A DNA stretch of 64,000 nt from Pyrocephalus nanus (lineage: Eukaryota > Chordata > Aves > Passeriformes > Tyrannidae). Below the pieces are notes generated by a model. It was not told where the DNA came from. It ran no database searches and was given only the letters and a program-made list of their open reading frames with translations. Below, piece by piece: positions 46,908-60,430 of this stretch. The stretch lies in NCBI GenBank assembly GCA_038380795.1, contig CM076266.1, forward strand, positions 34,360,145 to 34,424,144, written 5' to 3'. The position numbers and the translations under genes are program-made. The first letter of the stretch is position 1. Each line of letters starts with the position of its first letter.

Positions 46908-49900
46908 CTTGCTTTTTCACCTGAGCCTTACGTCTTCTGAATGGTTTGGTTTAATGAGCTATATCACATCCCCTAACTTTTCCCATATTTATAAGCTTTC
47001 ACAATGAACAGTAAGTTCACCATAATACTTGCAAGGCAGTTGAAAAATAAAGCAAATGCTGCTGCTGCCTATGCACTGCTTAAACTGATTGTCAGTAGCG
47101 TAGCTGTGAGGGTGTGCTCAGCTGAGTTCCAGGGGAGTCAGGGAACTAAGCAGGACATGCCTACTGCGGGTAGAATGGAAAGTGGAAAAAGCTCAGCATT
47201 TTGAAGGTATAATATTGTGGGTCATTGCTACCACAATGAATCTGTTAGATGGATTTACTTTCTCACTTTTGGATTTGCTCTCAGTGATAGTAGGACTATC
47301 TTCACTGGAACACTTGCTCATTACAGTTTATGCAAAACAGATTCATGTGTGCTATAACCAGGACCAGACCATCCCACATTGTTTTCTTTGTGTTCACAGT
47401 AGAAGGTAAGCATGAGTGCTACTTGATACTGATAACCTTCAAAAACATGGTATTAGCTGAGTAGCATATCTTAACAACTGTGATAGGAAGCACAGGGAAG
47501 ATAGTCTGCCTATCCCTTTGACTTTAAAATTCCCTGAAATCATGGGAAATGTGAGAGGCTCCGCTGAAAGCCTTTTTAGATTCTTTCTCTGTTTAGACAG
47601 CATTTCTTCAAAAGTCTTTTTGTCAGTGGGATTAGTGGGGATTGACCAGTTCTATAATGAAATCCAATAATTGCCTGAGGGCAAAATTAGATCAGCAAGA
47701 TGCCTAAACTGCAGGTGGAACTGATGAGTTATCCAGCCATTGTCAGAAGCTACTGAATTTTCAATGCAATGATTGTTGATAGAAATACACCATGCTGACA
47801 TTAACTCCTGGAGCTCCTACAGCAAGGAGCACAGTAGTGATTGCCCAAGCAAGTCCGAGTGCCTTGTGGATAGGGATTGGAAAAAGTGGTTACAAATGAA
47901 CAGGTGGAAAGAAAAAGATAGGATGAGTATGTAGAAAACCATAATATAATTCTTTCTGGGTTTTCTACACTTGCAAGCCGTATGATGAAAATAATATTTT
48001 TACTGATCCTATTTGTAATCCTTATTTCCCAAATGTTTGACTTGAATATCTGAGGCTGGTTTTGCAAAAGTCCTTATGGAAAATAGTGAAAGAAACCATT
48101 GTGCCTACTATTTCTAACATATTTCCCCCAAAAGATGCAATCTTGCTGAAACTTGGCTGCACAGAAAAGTTAGAAAATCCTTTTGTGAAGTGAGTATTGG
48201 ATGCAATATTTTACTGGGTGTATGCAAACATGAAACCTTCATTTTCTTTTGCCATAACTAAAAAGACTGAAAAATTAAATATATCGTAAGATCACTTATC
48301 AAATATTCTATAAACTTGGAACATAGATTACAGCCACACTTATCAGTTTGGTGTTCTAGTTAATGATATATGCAAATGGACTAGTAATGTGGAAGTACAC
48401 ACCGCAAGATTTACAAAGATGGAATAAGTATTAAATTCAGGAAAGTACTTCCTGCAGAGGAAAACGTGTCATCGTAAATGTGAAATTGTTACAACAAATG
48501 CAACTGTTGAGTGTCTAAGGAATTAGAAATGAAGTTGAAATGCATGAGACTGAACAAAAAAAATCATTCTATAGCATCTTGTAAAAAGTAACCAGAATTA
48601 AAATTAACACAGTGTATTCAGAAAACAGTTATGAAAAGACAAAATGGAAATACATTCTCTAAAAGTATTAATCAAAGACAATAGTTACAGGATGATTTTA
48701 TACCAGTCAATCAAAGTTCAGACAAAGGAAGAAAGCAGCGTTTAGATTCAAATTAGGAATTAAATTATATAGTAACTCAGACAACTGTTTCTAGGTTTGT
48801 AGAAGTAGAAGCCAGTCCATAATTTTCCCTTGTGGAATAAAGATGAGAATTTCAAAGGATTTCTTCTGGCTAAATGCATTTTACATAAATGCAGAATGCA
48901 AAAGTATAAGCTGCAGGGAGAAACATTCTGGTTATATACAAAGTTAAAATTATGTGACATTTAAAGTATAGCTCAGAATATGCATATATGGATCACAGTG
49001 TGTTTGTTTCTTGGGCTCATATCAACAACAAATTGCTTTCAAGGCAGCTGCTTTCACAAAAATGACTTAAGGGTCAAGGGTGCTGGATACGGGAAGGGGG
49101 TCTGCAGTAGTGGAGCTGAATTGTTCTCTCGTTGTCAAAAATACAAGCCAGTCAATTAAAGATGGGAAGGGAAAAAAAAAAAAGAAAACAAAACACCAAA
49201 ACACACTGGGCAACTAAATGAATTGTGATTGAAGGCATGCAACTCTTCAGTATGCCATGAGAAAAGGGAATGAGAATCATTGATAACTTGCCTCAAGTGG
49301 CTGGATTGGGCAGCACTTGGAGCAGAACTGGTGGAAGCTTTCACACGAGTTTCTTCTGCACTTTCAGAAGAGTGTTAAGGTCATGCTGAGAAGAATAAAT
49401 TAAATATTCATGTTTTCCTAATGAACATCAAGGGTTCCTCTATTTTCTGTTTGATATTATTCTGTCCAGACGACTTGAAATTAAATCACAGGTGGGAAAG
49501 CTACAGGGAATAATACAATAATGATAAGGTGATATCAGAGACTGGCAGAAGCCTGTAGGAAACAGCAGGGAAGCTATGGACTGGCAGACTAGCTGCTAGC
49601 AGCAGACCACACTTACACATCAATGGATGTTACTTGTACCAAACTGTAGCATAGGATTTTAAAAAGGGATTTTAAAATTTGAAAATTTCATGTCTAGGGG
49701 AAGGCCTCAGGGGATTTTAGAAATTATTGAGTTGTTGCTGGGAGATGACACAATTAGAGACGTTAAAGGATGATGAAGAAGAAATGGCAGAAAAGCAGTG
49801 TGTTTCTTATTCATAAGTAAGGGTAATTTCCCCTCATAGAAAACATTAACATTCAGGAAAAATAAATGTTATTTTAGACACTTTGGGCTAAATCTTTAAA

Positions 49901-50189
49901 TGGTGCAGCTATACTGAACTGGGAAATTCCCTGGCAGCCTTGCAGAGCCACCTTTGAGTCAACAGAGGCTCACATGAAGTACTCCAGGCTTCTGAAACGG
50001 GCTCCTGTATGCCACTTCTCACCTGCCTGAGAGGTGCAAAGGCAGGGCCAAAGACCCTCTAAAGCTAAGGAGGTAAACCTCTCATCCCTCTGCTCTAGGC
50101 TCAGGATTGCATAAACCTACTATAATTTTTCTGCATTTGCAAGAGAAGAGACCTGTGAAAATGTTTGTTAAACCACAGTGCAAATGCTA

Positions 50190-50250
50190 AGGTTATATAT
50201 TAGGTTATATACTATATAGCATTATATATATAAGGTTATATATATTTAGG
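50190..50250. repeat. TA-rich repeat with three AGGTTATATA copies
   Basis: The 10-mer AGGTTATATA occurs at 50190-50199, 50202-50211 and 50233-50242 within a TA-rich stretch. It is an imperfect minisatellite-like tract. Confidence 0.85.
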
Positions 50251-52749
50251 CAAGGTAAGGGAGGATGGTCTGCTCTGTGATTCTATATCAGGCAAATGCA
50301 CAGAGGCAGCTTCTACACTGGAATTTGCTATAGGTGCAGCATATTTGTTAGACACAGAACTTTTTCCTGTCATGCTGTTGAGCAGTCACTAACCTGCCTA
50401 GACACATGAACTGTCTCTGTGGCTTTAGTCCTTTGAAAAATAAACTTTGCTGGGCACGTTCTAGTTTTGGAACATGTAATAAGCAATCAAAAATGAGTCT
50501 TGATCAGCCATTTCTCATTTTCTTTTAAGGGAGGGAGCAGACTATCAGCCTCCAAGTTTGTTTACTGAAAACCAGTATGTGAAGTGTAGTTTTGCAGTAT
50601 AATCTGGGAAGGCAAGATCATGTTGTAGGCAGAGGACAGGATTTCACTTCCCACCTCCCCAGCCATTGTTAAGCTAAATTTTACAGCCTTAGTAACAAAA
50701 ATTCATGTTACATTACAAGTGAACTAAATAAGGAGAAGAAGACAATAATGAATTTGTTGGATGGCACAGGAAACAAAAAGTAAACCCAACAGCTACTTTC
50801 AAGTAATACTGGGTCATAAGTATGGTCTACTGCTTTGATTTGCAAGAAGAGAGTGAATACTGAGACTTGAAAATCTCTTTGATAGGCCCTATAAGTGTAG
50901 ACACAACCAGATTTTTAAAAAACTTTCCTAATAACTTGCACAAACATGTATTCAAACAGTGACACTACAGAGCACCAACTGCTACTCTGTAGTACAAATG
51001 ACTAGAACAAAATCCTTAAAGAAATATTATCCTGTCATAAAGTTACCCTTTATTTTCCTGAAGCAGTGCTATTTGTAAATGCTGTCTTATAGAGTCAAGT
51101 CTTCCAGTCAAATTCATTGACATGTATTTGGGTGGCAAATTATTTTTAAGTAATGAAAGACTAGAGATAAATCACTATCATTAATGCAGAAACCAAGGTC
51201 TGGTTTGGGACCATGCACTTGATCCATGCTCAGTACAAAGTTAATCATCTCTCTTAAAGTTGTCTGTACTCAGCTTCAATTATCTAGACCAGGTGGCAAA
51301 ATGAATAATTTGAATTCAAATCTCTGAAACTGAAGGAAAAGGATCAGTGCACTAGCTGTCTCTCATTCACCTTTGCAGGAATATATTATTTTAAAAACAT
51401 ACTTTGGTTTGAATTTCAATGCTTGTGAAAGGTTGAGATACACAGATTGAGACACTGACCTTTCCTTTTCCTCCTTGGATGAAACAGAACACAAGCAATG
51501 CCCATGCAGTCATGCAGAGACAGGCAAAAAAGAAGGTGAAGCATACAAGTGTTTTGGTGCTGTAAGTATAAAAGCCACTTCGGCAATTCTCTGAGAGGTC
51601 ATGAGTGGGACTTCGGTCAAACCACCCTGGGAATTTCCTAGAAGACCTTGAATTACTCTTCTCGACAAAACAATTAAAATATGAAAAGCAGAGGAAGTCA
51701 CCCAGTACATATGAAAATATATAGAGAATGGAGGGCACTTTTACCCTGTCAGCATGATTGAGAACCGAACAAAATCCTCACAAAAGGGCTTGCAGCAGAA
51801 AGAATGGCAGAGTTCAGATCAACATTTAATGAGGTGCTTCCAATACAGAATCAGCGCAAGCCCAGTGTTTGGACATCAAGTTGCAATTGCAGTGCAGGCA
51901 GCGTGAGCACAATCCTGGGCCATCCTTCCAAACTTGCAGCTCTGCCCATGATACCAATGCTGCCTTTCTCTGTTTCACCTAATCTTGCTCCAAGGGTGAA
52001 AGGAAGGCCTTTGGACTGTTGTTTTCAGTATTTAAGTGATGGGTTGGCACCTCACTACCCTGGGGGTCTGCCTCCTCGCTGCTGTGTAATGTTGGAAGGA
52101 GAAGCTGTTGCAAAAGAGCTGAGTAGTAAGAAATCATAACTCAGGTGTGTTGTACCAGATTATTGCTATCACTGTCTATACTGGGATTATACTTGATTAC
52201 AACACCATGAATTAAATGTCATCTGAAAATATTTCCTGGACTAAGCAGAAGAAAAGGCAGGTTCTAGATTCTGATTAAGCTTGTGGGGGTAAAGCAGTTG
52301 CAAGCTGCTTGGAGAGGCTGCATATAGCCAGAAACACAGCTCTGTCTCTAGAGAGCCTCTGAAGCAACTCAAGATGCCTCTGCAGGAAAAGGACAGCTGA
52401 ATGCCGACTGTTTGGGCATCAGACCACATGTGCTGGACTGCATGCATATGACTTTTGCCCAAGTCCAATTTCAGAACAGCTGAATCGCTGATGTAGATGA
52501 TCTAATAGCTTTTTAATAGACCTGGGTCTGTGTGCCAGTTTACGACCTTCTTGGTCATAATTGGTTATGACCAGCCAAGGGCTTCCAGTGCTTATTCACA
52601 TGGTGTTTTTAAGACCCAAGAACATATGGGGTTACAATGACGTTCATGGGAATTATACAAGCATATTGATTAGTGATTTTATCACCTGAAGTCTATGTGT
52701 ATAAAATGTGTTCTCACTGGCCCAATAAATAACTGTATGAAGCATTTAC

Positions 52750-52865
52750 AATACTCTCAGGCACATAGTGTGGCTCTTGGGAATAGTCCTGTGCAGGGCC
52801 AGGAGTTGGACTTGATGATCCTTGTGGGTCCCTTCCAACCCAACATAATCTGTGATTCCGTGATT
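52750..52865 (+). mobile_element. CR1 3'-end fragment
   Basis: It reads as the sense 3' UTR of CR1: CTCTCAGGCACATAGTG, then GTGCAGGGCCAGGAGTTGGA, CTTGATGATCCTTGTGGGTC and CCTTCCAACCCAACATAATC. It closes with TGTGATTCCGTGATT, a lightly mutated terminal repeat. Only about 115 bp of the element is present, so it is a severely 5'-truncated insertion. The clean match suggests it is younger than the L3-like relic near 19100. Confidence 0.9.
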
Positions 52866-52979
52866 TATAAGCAGACTGATAGAGGTTGTCTCACTTATTT
52901 TTGGCCAGCAGCAAAATACTCAGTGTATCAGATGCTGTTAATTATTTTGTTTTAAATATGTTATAATATATAAAGCTCT

Positions 52980-53300
52980 GGCAATTTCCCTTCACTTCTC
53001 CTGCACTCTTTTGCACCTCTGTGCTGTGGACTGCTGTCTTGGGAGCAGCATGGCTCCCAAGAGCAGGGAAGTGGGGAACCAAGTGTAATCCTGCAGGCCT
53101 GGGAGTGGTTTCCAGGTTCAGCTGAGAGCCCTTGTTGCAGTGACAAGGCAGGTCTATGGCTAGGCTGGGAGACTGGTCCATAGGTCAAGGACCGGGGGTC
53201 TAGATGGCCACATCGCAGCCCAGCTGAGATGCTGCTGCACCACAGCTCGGGCAGGATCCGAGGGTGAGAAAGCCTTCACTTACAAGTGGACTCTAAGAAA
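52980..53300. other. Unclassified GC-richer island with a 10-bp hairpin
   Basis: Between two CR1 fragments the sequence turns GC-richer. It contains a perfect inverted repeat TCTTGGGAGC...GCTCCCAAGA at 53037-53062 (10-bp stem, 6-base loop) and the 15-mer shared with 40591-40605. No reading frame stands out on either strand. An old LTR or other mobile element is possible but unproven. Confidence 0.4.
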
Positions 53301-53780
53301 TTTACATAGGGGTGTCCTTTGCTGTGGCTGACTCTAGCTTTCCTCATTACAGCTTCATTTCAGTCCTCCAGCTGTGTGGTTTGGATGCTGGCCCCAAACC
53401 CAAGCAGCTGAAACCCTGGGTGTGGAGAACGGCTGGTGTCCTGCTCGCCTCTCCCCTGTAGCAAAAGCAGATGGGAGGCTCCTGCCCATGCACTGTATTT
53501 CTAGTCACATGAGGGAAGTTCTTTTCAAACTTGATTTGATGGGTTTTGTTTTCTTTTATTCTGTTGAGCCTAGTTGGTGCTTCATGAGGAAACGCAGTGT
53601 TAGCAGGTTAGAACACACATGCAGGACACATTACATGGCTAAAGAATTATATGGGAAAAAATGCTTAGGTTATACCAGGAACACATGACTTCAGAACTCT
53701 CAAAGTGACAAATGGCCAGACCCATATAGCATGCAGGTACAAACAACTGTCACTGTATGGACACCATGAGCTCTGCCAGA
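53301..53780. other. Gene-free stretch between island and CR1 fragment
   Basis: About 480 bp with mixed composition. A plus-strand open stretch from 53374 to 53688 has no recognisable domain and no splice or promoter support. Nothing else was seen. Confidence 0.5.
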
Positions 53781-53990
53781 CAGAATTGCAGAATGGGCAA
53801 TGTTGGATGGGACCACAGTGGGTCATCTGGTCCAAAATCCCTGCTCCAGCAGTTTCATCCTAGAGCGTATGGCACAGGATTGCATTCAAATGGTTCTTGA
53901 ATATTCCCAGTGCAGGAGACTCCCCAAACTCCCTGGGCAGTCTGTTCCAGTGCTTGATCACTTGCACAGTATAGAAGCTACCCCTCTGTG
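53781..53990 (-). mobile_element. CR1 3'-UTR fragment (minus strand)
   Basis: This is the reverse-sense CR1 3' UTR. It starts CAGAATTGCAGAATGGGC, where the usual reverse terminus would read CATAGAATCATAGAATGG. It continues through GGGACCACAGTGGGTCATCT, GGTCCAAAATCCCTGCTCC, GGAGACTCCCCAAACTCCCT and GGGCAGTCTGTTCCAGTGCT. The similarity stops near 53990. It is about 210 bp long and moderately diverged. Confidence 0.85.
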
Positions 53991-55774
53991 GTGCACAAGC
54001 AGGGAGGGTGGCTCAATGATACACCCCTGCAGCACTACCTTTTGGGTACTGTTGGGTGTTGTGCAATAAGGTATAAAGCATCAATGATTCCTATAAAGTT
54101 GAGGCACTTCTGTACCTGGTTTTGGACTTTCCATGAAAAAGCATTGTATAAATTCAAGTAGTGACCACAATGCAATCCAATACCATTAGTCCCTGAGTGT
54201 CAATAAACCTGATAGAGTATCTGAAATCAACATTTTTATTCAAGGACTCGGCTAGCTTATAATGGGACAAGCACGACTGGAGTAGACTTAGATACGTGTG
54301 TTGAGGGCTCCCATAATTGCTCAAAGAAGATTTTGCAAATACACTTTGACCCTATTTGGTTTATGGCAAGTCGTATAAATCCAGAGATGAATGAAGACTG
54401 CCTTTGGTCAACAGAGCTAAATCTATCTTTGTACCAATAGACTTCCTAGAGTTGTAGATATTTGTAGTCCTCTCGACAGTCAGCAAAAGAATGTGCAGGT
54501 TTAGTTTTGAGACCATCCTGACAAGGATTTTCTTGACAAATGATTCTCTCGTGAGACTTTTGATGTGTAATTCAAACCATACCTGTGGCATGCATAGTGC
54601 ACCCTGATGTGCTGTATCCTGGTGAGCAGGTTTGGAAAAAGAGACAGCTGCAGGAAAAAAAAGCAGGTGGCATTCCCACAGCAGGGATAAAAATGAATAG
54701 AGAAGAGAAGAGAAATCTGTATTACCAATGAGGTATAACAGCATAACGTACTTTCATTAAAGAGGGAGAACAGGAAAATCCTGCTTAAGTCAGTCACATG
54801 GAAATACTCATTTCAAAAAGGGGAAAAAAGCTCTTTAAACTACAGCTCAAGTTGAAAGTCTTCAGTTTGTGAGCAGGAAAGTGTATTTTTATGGGGTTTG
54901 ACAAGAACCCTGATTACTAAAGATTGTGACAATCACTTATTTCCTGAAGGGTCTAAATATGGTCTTGAGTACTATTATTTATCACGTCTGAGTGTTGCTA
55001 TGCTGTGCACTGAGGGAATTAGACTGAGCATCTAACTGAATGTTACAGAAATATATGTTCAAGAGTTGCTAGTTTGCATCAGTTAGGACCAGCCTTTGTT
55101 TTATCCACCTCCTTAAGGCAGGTAAAACCAAGACACTGAAGGAGACCTCTGTCAGATGCTCAGAGTGATTCTGAATAATCCAGGAGCTGGCCGAGGTGTG
55201 TATAAATATCTCCTTTTTCTGCAAGTTGCTTCCTCAATAATGCATGTATCACGGTAATCCTTTTCTTGGGATTCACCCCAAAACTAAAAAGCTTAACAAC
55301 TGATCTACCCTAGAAAGCTGCAGAAATAAAACAGCAAGGAGACGAGAAAGGGATTTACTTATCTTATGTATTTCAAGTAGTTCCTAGTATGGTTTAAATG
55401 AGTTTTATAAAACAGGAAAGCCTTTCAAATTTTGTATGTGCATCAAAATCCCTAGCATGGCTAAAACTCATTAAAGACGCAAAAGTGTGTTAAGCCAGAG
55501 TATGTTAAGGTGCCTTAATAAGAAAACAAATATAAGCACAGAGAGTAGTGGTAAACATGATTCAGAAACCAAACTAGTCACATCTCAAACACTTCACTTT
55601 TGTATGTTTCTAGTTAAACACTCTGCTTGTTTGTAGGCACTTGTTACAGAGTCCTGCCTATGGATTTTGTTCTGGGCTTCACTTTGCAGTTTCTGTATTC
55701 GCACACTCAGCCTACAAGCGAACGGCTTCGAGAGTTGTGTGAAAAGTAATAGGCAGGCTGCATCTCCAGAATAC

Positions 55775-55793
55775 AAATAAATAAATAAATAAT
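55775..55793. repeat. (AAAT)n microsatellite
   Basis: About 4.5 AAAT units, immediately followed by the inverted repeat AATACCCC-TT-GGGGTATT at 55791-55808. Confidence 0.9.
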
Positions 55794-55838
55794 ACCCCTT
55801 GGGGTATTCCTTAACATCTTAGTTGGAGCTGCTGCCAA

Positions 55839-55886
55839 CTGTATATTTATATATATGCTGTATATTTGTATATGCTGTATATTTGT
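55839..55886. repeat. Minisatellite-like repeat, CTGTATATTTGTATATG unit
   Basis: There are three consecutive units beginning CTGTATATTT: 55839-55857 (19 bp), 55858-55874 (17 bp) and a partial unit at 55875-55886. Slight length differences between units indicate slippage. Confidence 0.85.
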
Positions 55887-58159
55887 CTAAAATACGGTTT
55901 GTCAACTATTTACTTACTTACTGCTTAACTTATGAATTTAAAAATCAGGCACCTTTATGTTCATTAAAAAGCTAAAGGAAAACAGAAGCTTGGCCCTAGA
56001 TATAGTAGACTTGACTCTTTAGACTTTGTGTTAATGTTTTGTTGCTTTGGCGTTTCCTGCTTCATAAGAAGAAAGTAGGCATAAAAATACTACTAATAAT
56101 CCTGCATAGTGTTTTGTTTGATTTGGGTTTTTTTTGTCTACGACCAGATATTGTGAGGTTAACCTTTTCTTTTTGAACATATTTTTTTTTCCTATGAGGA
56201 CAATTTTAGGAAAGGTGAGGAGTTGAGCAGTTAGTGTAAACTGAAGCCAGACCGAGGAGAACTGAGTGCAGTGCCTTGCCAAGTTTTCTGCTTCCCCACT
56301 GGGAAGAACTGCGCTTTGCAAGTCTCAGGCATCCAGAGGGGAATGTTATGGCTCTTTAAAGCAATTATAATGATGATACAGTGCCTTTTCCCCCCCATTT
56401 CTCTTTCATGTAAACTGCAAATGAAACCAGACTGTGCCTTTCTCTGAAGCTCTTAAGACTGTATTAAAAAGGCAGACAAGAAGTTCACAGAATTTACAGG
56501 AAAGCTATGCAGGAGAAATGTCAGTGATTGCAAAGCAGCAACATAAACAAGAAAAGAAAACTTGTCTAACTGCATCCTATAGCTCTGAACATCTCTTACT
56601 GTAAAATAAAGGTTTTAAGAACCCTAAAGTATATGATATTGCATCATACATTGCCTAGTTTACTTGTATCACCAGATATTCACCTGAATCACTGTGAAAT
56701 TCATTCTTTTCCAAAACCTCATTTTTTTGCAGATGTTCGGTATCTCCTGTCAGATACATAGATCCTTTAAATTGATATCATGGTGGAAGTTATCATGTTC
56801 TTTTGTGTTTCACTAAACACCACATAGCAAATGACAAACACTCCTTGTATTGGTTCTATTCAAGAGAAAAAAAAAATAAAGAAAAGCTGGTGGAAAACTG
56901 TGCATCATATCAAATGTCTGAGAATCCCTGAATACTGAATTATGAAGAGTTGCAGTGAAATGTGTCAGCTAAGTGAAGGGTAATGGAAAATTATCCATTT
57001 CTCAGAGTGTGTTATGGGAAGGACCTTGGGAAGCACTATAAAGCAGAATATAACCAAAAGTCTAGTCTGTGGATTTTCTAAAGGATTCTTATGGAACCAA
57101 TATCAATATACATTGATATTTATGACACTGAATAACAAGTCGCATTCATAGCAATGAATCTTAATTATATATTTAAATTTATATAGTAAGAAATTAGTCT
57201 GAGTTCCTCCTCTGATCTTTGCATATTGAGCTGAGATGATGAAAGCAGTGTCATTAATAACTCTGTTAGAATACAGACAGAACTTTTATTATTATATGTC
57301 CTATGTGGAACTTCAATTCTGTGAATTCTGAGCAGGGCACTATGAGCATCAGTTATTTCCTCCCTATCTGTAGTTGATTGGAGCAACAGGGTTGCAAGAA
57401 GGAGCTTCAGCACTCTACAGAGTGCCAGCTAATATGCAAAAAAATTATGAGGTTTTGATATCAATAGTTTCTCTTCTCTACACGTTATGATAAGAGTGGG
57501 AGGAAAAGAAAGTGGCACTCTGGAAAGTAAGAAAGGAACTAAACCTCCAAGGTCCAGTGTAAAAAGGCAGAAAACAGCATTGCTGAAGAGAGCTTGTGCT
57601 GATGATCAAGGGCTGGAGAAATCATCTTGTGTGTATATACAAAAAGGTGGATGAGAAAAATTGCATTCTCTGCAACAGTTTATGGAAGAAACAAAAAATT
57701 TGCACTGCACTTTGCAGCAGTGACAGATCACAAGGGACATGTGACAGCTTGTGGTATGTGAGCCATTTTCACTGGGCTTTATTCTCACAGATGCTCACCA
57801 GTAGAAGGATGAAAGAGGTAGTATCCCTGAAGCAATCTTTGTTATTTTCTCATCTCACAAATGATTGCAAAGCAAAGCTGCATGAATGGGAAAAGCCAAT
57901 AGATTATTTCAGCACAAACCCATGAAAAGCTTTCTCAAGAAGAAATCATATCATAAAGCAAACTGTTAGTAGTCACTAGAATTTGGAAACTGAGGGAAGC
58001 AGCAGGGAAGCCTAGATAAATTCAAAAGTACTAAATAATTCTTTGGAAAAATTACACTTCCTGTTTGTGAGGTTTATTAATTGCATTCAGTGGTGGAGTT
58101 AAAAATAGAAGTGAGGGAAGGACTAACAATGATGTCAGCAAATATTTAGACCATAGAGC

Positions 58160-58225
58160 ACAAAAAACCAAACCAAAACAAAAACAAAACAAAAACAAAC
58201 AAACAAACAAAAAACCACAAAACAA
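58160..58225. repeat. (AAAC)n / A-C rich simple repeat
   Basis: About 65 bases of CAAAA, CAAAAA and CAAAC units with no other sequence. It is an interrupted microsatellite. Confidence 0.9.
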
Positions 58226-60414
58226 ATTAAAAGCAGTGTTAGAATAGTGGCTGGATAATTAAAGAGATGTTCTTGCAAGTAAAAGCAGTAGACTTCCCGG
58301 TGTTTGGAAAACTGAAACACAGGGAAGAAATCTGCAATAAGCCCTTATTTTGTTATTAAACAGGGATATAGAAATAACCTCTTCAAATTTGCTGATAAGG
58401 TGGATAGATCATATTTGTGTTCAACTATATTTTTTACTACAGGCACAACTAATAAGTTCTCCTTATTTCTAATTTTGTTCTTTCATGTGGTTTAAAAAAA
58501 CCTTATTTTAAAAAAGTTTGCTGAGTTTATGGTGCCTTTTGAAGATCTTTGTTTTTGTCATATGAGGAGCAAAGAAAGAAATTTGCAGAACCTGAAAATT
58601 TCGAAATTGAAAAACATTATTGTCACTGCTGTGGTTCTTTTTAAAAGTTAATCTATTTTAAAGCTCAAAATACTGAAAGGTTTTTTTGGAGGAGAATTAA
58701 CAGAGCAAACTAATGTGGTCTGCACAGATCACTGGCATTCTTTAGGGTTAAGATCTATTCACAGTAGATTTGAGTTACAGAGACACCATTTAGATATGTG
58801 ATCGATATTCCCTTTTTTTTAACAGAATCATAGAATCAGTTTTCATACCTTAACCTAATAGGAACTAGAATTATAAATGACATATTGGGATTTCTAGCAT
58901 TTTTGTGTAAATGTACTAATACCGAATGTTGTGCAAGGTCAAATTGGTACCAAAAGCAAACTGTGATTACTACAGATATCTAATAGCACTGAGTAGTGTC
59001 TATTGAGAGAAAACAAATCACTTTCCAGAGGGCAAAAAAACCCTTGATAAATCTAAATTAAAAGCAAAATCAAATAAACACTGTTTTGCTGCAGGTGACA
59101 GATAGGCAAAATTCTCCTTGAATGGATGAGAAATAACACTGAGTCTAAAATGACCTCCACATTCATGTCTTCAACCCATTTTAGATATGAAAAGAGATAG
59201 TTCTCACAATCAGAACATAGTATGTGCAAGGACAAAAAATACAATTACCACCTCAAATCAAGTTTGGACCTGGCTTCTAGCTGAATACTGGTCACATACT
59301 TTGTGGTGGCCCTCTCTCTCAGACCAGATAGAACAGGTTTCACACCATTTAACCTTAGCTTTTACTGTCCTTCTTTAGTTCTAATTATCATCAGCCATGA
59401 TTCAAAAGATACCTTCCTTTAGGTTGCATCCTTTCTCCCAATATCATCTGTAAAGCCTCACTTAAATAAAGAGATATTTTTTAAAGTTAACGGATTTCAA
59501 GTGTAGCCCCAGCTGTAGCCACAGTAACAGAAATCTACAGTAGGTTGCTCATAAATATCAAATAAAACAAAGCCACTGCTTTGTTCACAGTGAATTTACA
59601 GTTGAAAAGTCAGCTAGAGATAGCCCTAGTATATAGATAGAAAAAGGAATAAAAGCATCAGCATATGTTTATTGTGGCTCAGGTATTCATTCCTAGACTT
59701 AAAAAGTCATCAATATTTGCACAACTGTTGGGGGAGTAATTTTTTAACACTGAAAGGAGAAATTTTCATAGGTAAATACATATACTTCTGCCTACAGCTA
59801 AGGGAAAAACTGGGAGTAGCATGAAGCTGCTACAGTGGAAATCTGATAAATGGAAAACCTGGGCCTGCAGAGGAGTGGAACAGAGGCTGATATTTCATGA
59901 TGAGTAGGATATGATGCACACAACTTTTGGTGGAATAGAAGAGAGCTTTGTGGAAAATACAAAGGGATAATGATGTAATCCAATCACAGTTACCTCTTGC
60001 CCTTCAGTCAAAACATATGCAGGGAATGCACTTCGACTCCAGATCTTCTGGGTCCCAGAGAATTGGTATAGCTAGAAAGATTCTTCCAATTAAAAATATC
60101 CTTTATGGTCAGAGTACTCAGCCAGAACAATAAAGGGCCAGTTTCAAGGCCTATCAGAGAAGGAAGCTGATGAGTTGGGTATTATTTTGAACAAATATGG
60201 ACAGAGTAACGTTGAAGAGAAACAGATATTTCAGCTATGAGATAAGAGCTTAACCACGGAAAGAGAAACAAAAAGACCTATTATCTGGGTGATGGTTGGC
60301 AGAAATATATCCTTCTGGATGTCAGAACCAAAGAAAAGATCTGACTTGATGGTGATGCTGATGTTATATGTGTGAAAAAATTATTAAGAAGAAGCTGTTG
60401 GCACCAACTGGAAG

Positions 60415-60430
60415 AAAAAAAAAAAAAAAA
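60415..60430. repeat. Poly-A homopolymer (16 A)
   Basis: An uninterrupted A run followed by further short A runs. No retroposon body was recognised upstream. Confidence 0.9.

Larger units (their letters stand above)
45368..52749. other. Gene-free intergenic DNA
   Basis: No exon or RNA gene was recognised across about 7.4 kb. The stretch contains a 22-T run at 46886-46907, a TA-rich patch with three AGGTTATATA copies near 50190-50242, and a complex-looking segment at about 46440-46690. A minus-strand open stretch at 51391-51738 (115 residues) has no recognisable domain or gene structure and is treated as chance. Confidence 0.6.

Noticed and set aside
51391..51738. 115-residue minus-strand open reading frame
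   Set aside because: It has hydrophobic and Cys-rich stretches but no recognisable family, no exon-type borders in a sensible arrangement, and overlaps another random frame.
54361..54797. Two overlapping minus-strand open frames
   Set aside because: They overlap each other in different frames and encode low-similarity, Leu/Phe-rich sequence typical of chance frames in AT-rich DNA.
58824..58850. CR1 3' end in reverse (AGAATCATAGAATCAG)
   Set aside because: It is suggestive, but only about 16 bases match and the following sequence is not recognisably CR1. It could be a tiny remnant and is too short to annotate.
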